This document shows, in pieces, positions 57,610-64,000 of a DNA stretch of 64,000 bases (position 1 is its first letter; each line of letters starts with the position of its first letter). The notes below the pieces were generated by a model. That model did not search any database. It worked only from the letters and a program-made list of their open reading frames with translations, and was not told the DNA's origin. The translations under genes and the position numbers were made by a program. The DNA is from Rhizopus arrhizus (taxonomy: Eukaryota; Mucoromycota; Mucoromycetes; Mucorales; Rhizopodaceae): assembly GCA_024220505.1 (NCBI GenBank), contig JAKZZE010000004.1, positions 2,356,001 through 2,420,000 of the forward strand, in the 5' to 3' direction.

Positions 57610-59759
57610 TCATCGATGTTTCCAAGTGTATTCATAGGATTTTTCAAAGTCGGGTTTGGAAATTAAGTTGTCCCAATCGTTTACTGTTTTAACCAGCAAT
57701 CTCTTGCGAGTTTTTGGATCGCCAAATAATTCTGCCCAATAAGCTAAGTCTTCATCATTAGTAATAAGGGCAAGTCTCTCTGGCTGATTCTCTTCAGCTG
57801 TTTCTTGTATTTTACTGTGATAATATAATAAGCAGCTAAGGATTTGACGATACTTCATAGGAACATCGTTAAAAGTATAAGTTTCACCATCGTTTGAGTC
57901 CTCTTCCTTTAAATCTTGATAATCGTACACTTCCTCTTCATCTGATGATTCAATATCAGAACCTTCATCCCTGGTTCTTCTTGATGTCGGCACCAAAATA
58001 CTACTATTAGAAGTGCTACTGCTTGTAACAGATGCAGCATCTTCATCATTACTGTCATTGTTTTCATGTTCAGACAAAAGTAGTTCATCCAATTTATCTG
58101 TTTCACTTTCCTCTCCAATCCAATACGTTTCGGCATGGTCCCAATCAGATAATTTCTCACCAAGCTTTTGTGTACGAAGAGAAGAAGTGGTGATTGTTTC
58201 CTTCACTTTTGTCTCAAGCAGTTTTTGATCCAAATAACGATTTGATTCTCTTGCTTGCAAGTTCATGTGTGAACTTCCTTTCTTATAATCATCTAGTAAA
58301 TCAATAACTACAGCAAAATGGCAATATATAGGTTATTTTACGCTATACATGCTTTTAAGCTATTTCACAAACCTTCAAGCGGGACAATTATTTCTAATGA
58401 GCTTTGTCCAGGAGACTGATTAGCCCATTTTTTGACCTTGGGTAGCCCATCCAAGAAAACGGTAACGTCCACTATACATGTATATACATCCTTGTGTGTC
58501 TTTTCCTCCTTTTTAGTTAATGAAATTGATGACATACGATTTACATTCTTCTCTAAAGAGGACACTTGTTCCATCAAACGTTGAGTAGCTAATGCTTTCA
58601 TGAATCGATTTTGTTGTTGGCGCTGTATACATCAAGTTAAATACGCTTATATGCCATAATTTTTCTTTTCTTTTCTTTTCTTTTCTTTTCCTTTTTTTAC
58701 CTTTGCATTTTCATCTACTATATTATATTTCTGCTCACCTTGGCTGTATTGAATAAAGTTGAATGTCTGTAAGTAAACCAACAATTAATTAGCAACTTTT
58801 ATTTTGTTTTTTTATGTTACTTACTGTAGAATCCGCCATCTTTTGATCATCTCTCTTACTCTTCCCCAGCGCACTTGTCTTTTTGCTTCCGAATTTTGTT
58901 CAGCCTCATAAACCTGTTCCTTAAAAAAATCGACTGTTTGATGAAATGAAGTCAGAGGGACAATGCCTAAGAGTTGTAAATCTTCTGAAATCGGATAAGT
59001 AGATGGTAATGTATTTAATACAGGATCTGGAAAGGAGGGATGACTGACTAGTAAAGATACAAAGGATTGAACAGCATCTAATAATGCCTTTTTTTCTGAG
59101 TCTCTATGTCTAGTAGATACTGCTGAACAGTGTTGTGATAGGGCGGTAAAGTTGGACGAGATAAAAGTAGACCAAATGCAAAGTCCTTGTAATAAGACAT
59201 CATCTACTATAGGTTCCAGAATTTTATCTTCCATTTTTGCAAATGCCTCCCTTGAAGATCGGTAAAGATTCCTTAAAAGTGAAAACACAAAGGTATATAG
59301 ATATACTTGTGAAGATAAAATCAACGGTCGCAGAGTAATGTTTGTTTTTTCTTTTAGCTTTTCTCCAGCAACCCAAATGGAAATCATTGCAATCGTAATT
59401 GTGCGTGTCAAAGTTGTTTTGAGAATATGGAGAGTAGTAGTTGTTTTTTCATCCTGGTTCACAACAAGATCATGCACAACTTGTCCGAGTTGGTTAGTAA
59501 TAGGCAACACAGCTGGAAGACTTTCATTATCTTCATTCTGATTAAACATGATTGACCTGTGTATGTGCAAAAAGGATTCAACAAACTGCGATATCATAAC
59601 AATAGGTGATTCACCACCCGAAACTTTCGTAGTATCAAGCTTCAGTTTTGAATAAAATGAATTCATGTTGTCCCTTGCAACTGATGAAGGGAATTTTACT
59701 GCCAGACTAGAAAACGTTGTATTAAATTAACAAATAAACATTTTAGCCAATATCCCCAC

Positions 59760-59800
<41 letters not shown>

Positions 59801-60776
59801 ATAGAATACCTCATACAATAATACCAGACAACATCGATGGCGTTTCCATTCGATATCGATGCAAGTGCTAATTGACAATAAGGCTTACCGCTCAATCGAA
59901 ATACATCTGTAGCCTTGAGATAGCATGTCTTTGCTAATGCCCAATATTCTGTATACTTTTTGTTTTTGTTTTGCATAGCTAACTGTGCATGGTAGCGCGA
60001 CAAATCACCAAGACAGATGTAATTAAACTGTAAGAGGCGTGCTATAGTATCATTATCCTCTTGTTTAAATTGCTCAATACCAAATACTTTTGTATCTTCA
60101 ATGTGATAATCTGATTTTATCTTGCTGTTCAACTCTCTATAAAACTTAAATGCTGATTCGATGCGTAAAAGTAGCTTCTTTTCTAGCTCTTTATCGCCTG
60201 GCTTATGACGTAGTTTACTACGAATACCCTCAATGTCTGCATAAAAGATATATCTCCATATTTTGTCTTCAATGTGATGATCAATGGCATAAGTTAATTC
60301 AGTATCGAGTATTCTCTTGTAAGCCTTTTTTAAGCTAATTCAAGTGTTCTTGTTAGTCACTAATGCAGAAACATGTCGTTGTTATTGTACCTTTGACGAA
60401 CATATTCTATCTCTTCTTCTGTTGCAGTTATCTGTTCTATAGCAGCTACCTTTGCCATATGACTTTGTTGTTTGTTGGAGAAGTTTGAGTAGTTTATCTT
60501 AAGTTGCTTTTGAAGCTCACTCAATTGTTTTTCTAAAGCATGTGATTCACTTTTTATTTTTATAAAAAGAATTATTAGAAATACAGACACAAGCAATTCT
60601 TTTTTATACCTTGCAAGGTCGGCTAAGTTAAGTATAGATTCTTTATTCAAAATACCTTCTTCTTTTTTATTTTCAGCTTGGTTCTTCGTATTTCTTGGGC
60701 GTCGTCTTCTTCGACCACTTTTATTTTTATGTTGGCTTTGGTTTTTATTTAAATTTGATTGATTACTAGATTGCAT
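57610..60776 (-). CDS. EST1/SMG6-like protein with C-terminal PIN domain
   Basis: Seven exons: 60776-60610, 60549-60391, 60334-59810, 59706-58860, 58766-58701, 58622-58373 and 58307-57610, giving 903 aa. A basic N-terminus (GRRRRRPRNTKN) is followed by a coiled-coil helix and the 14-3-3-like/TPR EST1 region (FNYICLGDLSRYHAQLA, KPYCQLALASISNGNAIDVV, WYYCMSLAVKFPSS). The EST1 DNA/RNA-binding region holds ISEDLQLLGIVPL. Residues ~630-903 fold as a PIN domain (CIVDVTVFLDGLPKVKKW, PLEVIDLLDDYKKG, then ALITNDEDLAYWAELFGD), split by a long acidic Ser-rich insert. SMG6/EST1A cleaves mRNA in nonsense-mediated decay; SMG5 and SMG7 are non-catalytic relatives. Acidic residues are present at D640 and D856, but the usual central Asp before ILSC is replaced (MKYRQILSC), so activity is doubtful. 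Intron 3 contains 38 consecutive T. Confidence 0.82.
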
Positions 60777-62005
60777 AATAGTTGATTTGAAAAAGTCATT
60801 ATCCAACTTATTTTACAAAAAAAAAAGTAACAATTATAATAAAAAATTCTATTGTGATAAAACAATGCAGTGGGAAAGTTTTTGATCATATGGAGGCCGT
60901 ACTCCGACTAAAGGCGTCACTTTCTAAATAGTTGTTTCTTCATTTTAATGTGCTTAATCGTTTAGAATGTGTATAAAATGTTATATTCTTCGCTTTCATT
61001 TATATCTACTTCCTTTGTTTGTTGAAGCATTAACCGTGTTAATTTTTATCTGATAGCAGTAAAAGAGCAAGATGTTGAATTGCTTAAGTAGCTGACTTTC
61101 TTTTTTCCCAAAGTTCATTTTATTCTAAGATACTTTTTAGTATCGACAGGAGATTTGCAAGCCAGCTATTGTGATGCCCCCTTTTTTTCTTTGTAAGAAG
61201 ATTGAAAGCAATTTACTATCTACTCATAACTTTCGCATAATTTATGTACAACGTATAGAAAAGATTCACGCTCCACTCACAATGTATTTCTTTTTACTGC
61301 TTGCTATAAATTAGAAACGGCAGTGTTTTACTTGTATAATTGCGACAAGACTTTTATAATCATGTATTATCCGTTATTGCCCAAATAGTTTCATAATCAC
61401 CGGCTTATATATTTATAGATGTCAGCCAATATTTCTAATCAAATTTATAGCCTTTTTTGCTGCTTTCTGCTTTTTGTTGCCTGGCAAGAAAGCAACCAAA
61501 CAGTTATTGAAGAACAAAGTACTTGCAGACTTACTCAAAAGACTTGATGTCTATAGCTGTCTATATATTGTTAAAAGAGCAGTGACATTTAATAAACCTG
61601 CTCAAATAGGAAATTTTGGGATTTCTTTAAAAACTTGCTGTAAGAAGCATTCATATTGAGAGTAATGAATTATTTCCATATAAATATTGAAGAATGATGC
61701 TTGTTAATTTCAAATAATATTAAGTATGAACATTTCATAGGCATAGGAAAAGACAAAGTCAGGGGCATTGCCTCTTTCATTGCCCTTACGATTTCCTCTA
61801 ATGGCAATAACTTCCTTTGATATTATTTAATTTGTATCCTATCATTCAAACAAATGTAATAAATAATCAGTATGCCCTATCCTTTAACATGCTTGTTACA
61901 TTATAGAGCTTCTCATTATTATAAATTTGAATACAAGAGTCTATTCAGGCATAACAAATAAAAATGCATTTATTTAAAATGAATACATATAGAAGCATCT
62001 TTTAT
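60777..62005. other. Intergenic region, no supported gene
   Basis: 1.2 kb between the EST1/SMG-type gene and the SET2 3' end. A 61-codon frame at 61474-61659 is AT-rich chance-like. No RNA gene seen. Confidence 0.5.
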
Positions 62006-64000
62006 TTACAATTGCTTAAAGGTATCAATAAACTTTTCAATCTTTACACGTAAATTACTATCTAGTGCTTTGATCTTCCTACCAGACTTCATTTCTTTAT
62101 CCACAATATAATGTGTGATCTATACACGAATAACCAAAATTTAAGTTAATACTCTTTCTTTTTTTCTTCTTCTCTTCTTATACTCTTTACCTTTCTTGCC
62201 ATATCTTTAAACAAGTGTTTGTCACCTTTCCATAAACATTGTTGATTTGTTAAACTCAAATATTTTATAACCACTTTTCCAATCTCATTTTTTAGTTCAA
62301 TCTCATTTAAACCTTCGTCTTCTTCAGTTATGCTAGCCGCAGGCGTTGATATTTTCCCAGCAGTAGGGTGAGGTGACGGTGATCGTGAAAGAGGAGGCTG
62401 TGAAGGAGGAGGAGGTGGAGGCGGTGGAGGAGAAAGGACAGGTGGTGGTGGCGGTGGAAGTGGAAATGGTGGAGGAGAAGAAGTAGGCGGAACAACATGA
62501 GCTTGATCTTCTTGAGGTAGTTCCCATTGTGCTTGTTGCGTAAGTGTATTGTAATAATAACCTGATCCATCTTCATTCATGACTAACTGCCAATTCACAG
62601 GTAATGATGACTGTTCTTGTGTTGGACAATAATAATTATAATTATAGTAATAATAATAATAATTATAATAATCGTACAGATCGTTTTGGCTATTTACAGT
62701 AGTAACATTATTTTTTGTAAGTCCAGTGGGTATATCGCTTGGTAATGTTGGATACTTCATTATCCTCGCTAATTCTTCAATTGTTGTATTTATGGGAATA
62801 TATTCATAATAGTCATCATCTGGATCGAATAGCTCTCTAGTCGATTCAAATCTAATCTTTTTCTTTGGACTTGTTTCTTTTTTCTCACTACTAAATACAT
62901 TGTTACCTTCAGCAGAAGCAGTGGTGATAATATCATTAGGAGCGGCAATTATAGTAGTATCCTCCAAAATAGGTGTAATACCCATAGCAATATGATCAGT
63001 AACATCAATAGTATCAGTAATAAGGCTACCATGATTATTGTCTGTCATCTCCACATGGGGTCTTTTAGGGATGCGGTAGACACTTTTCAGTTCTTTCCAT
63101 TTATTTAATAGATCTGTTGCTAATTGACTAATTTTTTCATTTTCGTGTTTAGTAAATCGATCGACCACATCAAGTAGTTTACAGTCTTCAAGTCCATTTC
63201 GATTAGCAAGTGGCAATTGTTCCAATACCTCTAGTGACTTGTATACAATGGTGTCATTATGCTTCCATTCGCCCAGCCAAAACTTGAGCATTCTAAGACC
63301 GTGTAACCGGATAATCATTTTCAAAATATCTCTTCCATACGAATTATATGGATTTGTTAATTTTAATCGCATTAAAAGTTTGTTGACCAGCTTTGGTTTT
63401 CCAACTGAGTTCAACATTTTCTTTACAAACGCTTGAACTCTATCCATATCCTGCAGAGGCTGAATCTTTTCAATATTCACTTCATTATCATCTTCTGAGG
63501 AACTATCTGAATCTGTCAACACCTCTTCTTCCACGTGTTCGTTTGTTGCTGCTGCTCCAATAAATCCTTTACAGTTTACTTCACCACAAAAGCATTTTTG
63601 TGCTACAGCTCCGTATCGTTCAAATTTATAATCAAAAGTCAATTCTTCTCCCGCTTTGATGTTTCGACTTGTGAATATTCCGATTCTCATCTTTTTACCA
63701 ATCACCCATTTCTGAGTCACACAGTTTGGACGACAAGAATGGTTCATGAACCTCGCCAGACAGCCCTTTCTTGTAGCATCGATGACTTCATCGTTTTTGA
63801 GCGTCATGAAATAATAATGCTTGAACCCTTGAGCATCATATTCTCTTGTTCGATGCAAAAATTCATTTTGGGTGATGACTTCTCCAATATATTCCATAAT
63901 AAATGAATTACTACAATAGTCAAATCAGTAATAATGCACAAGTAAAAACAGTGAAATTTACCTTGATAAATCAGTTAATGCTCTTAAACCATAGCCCTTT
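62006..64000 (-). CDS. SET2: Histone H3-K36 methyltransferase Set2 (5' end outside window)
   Basis: Visible exons 64000-63962 (partial), 63910-62191 and 62119-62006: 623 residues plus stop. The SET domain is present from KGYGLRALTDLS onward: FIMEYIGEVI, YYFMTLKNDEVIDATRKGCL, the catalytic RFMNHSCRPNC block, and GEELTFDYKFERYG, followed by the post-SET cysteines (CFCGEVNCKGFIG). The AWS/pre-SET part lies beyond the edge. A TFIIS/LEDGF-like helical region (~KLLMRLKLTNPYNSYGRDIL), a WW domain (LPVNWQLVMNEDGSGYYYN...QAQWELP), a Pro-rich run and a C-terminal SRI domain (MARKITHYIVDKEMKSGRKI) follow. The SRI binds Ser2/Ser5-phosphorylated RNA polymerase II CTD, so methylation follows elongation. 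Domain order equals SETD2/Set2. Confidence 0.95.

Noticed and set aside
58823..58842. A possible 20-nt intron in the EST1/SMG gene to fix a frame problem near 58840
   Set aside because: A normal 93-nt intron (58767-58859, donor GTAAGA, acceptor TTACAG) restores the frame and the conserved sequence without it.
1..64000. tRNA genes, 5S/rRNA, CRISPR arrays, LTR pairs
   Set aside because: I looked by eye for B-box (GGTTCGA) and A-box pairs, long direct repeats and regularly spaced repeats and found none; a tRNAscan or repeat search could still reveal some.

Overview
This window reads as nuclear DNA of a filamentous fungus, most likely an early-diverging Mucoromycota/Mucorales species (inference). 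The reasons are the AT-rich intergenic DNA, many short GT-AG introns of roughly 50-90 nt, the spliceosomal RNAs, and protein families of fungal type (OLE1 fused to cytochrome b5, PEX19, Set2, Pcf11, a Medusa-like regulator, an Ish1/Msc1-like protein). Exon structures below were assembled by eye from frame, splice consensus and family knowledge. No database was consulted.

Layout. 0-15.9 kb: the end of an RGS-domain gene, an alpha-arrestin, then on the minus strand a coiled-coil protein, a sphingoid-base/diacylglycerol-type lipid kinase, an MFS transporter, a CBM21 PP1-targeting subunit and a TALE homeodomain protein. 16-22 kb: a transposon-rich island with two ~670 bp inverted arms that each carry the 3' end of a Tc1/IS630-type transposase, beside the 3' end of a non-LTR retroelement. 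22-29.9 kb: a HAD hydrolase, a Kin1/MARK-like kinase with a KA1 domain, and an ER-targeted Ish1/Msc1-like protein. 30-33.5 kb is gene-poor. 33.5-42 kb: OLE1, PEX19, two unassigned genes, RPL7 with an intronic C/D snoRNA, the U1 snRNA gene and a secreted protein. 43.3-44.7 kb: broken pieces of the same retroelement family. 45.9-47.2 kb: a Medusa/DUF7082-like regulator. 47.2-51.3 kb is gene-poor. 51.3-64 kb: PCF11, VPS60/CHMP5, a retroelement copy with an uninterrupted ORF1, a 104 bp TA-flanked TIR element, a U6-like sequence, RPL14, an EST1/SMG-type protein with a PIN domain, and SET2, cut by the window edge.

Several genes belong to RNA metabolism (U1, U6-like, snoRNA, Pcf11, EST1/SMG, Set2). 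They are scattered and I see no operon-like cluster. The observations most worth following are the three frame-required GC-AG introns, one of which hosts the RPL7 snoRNA; the U6-like sequence bounded by 15 bp direct repeats; the retroelement family with a 14-mer repeated at its borders; and the palindromic transposon island.
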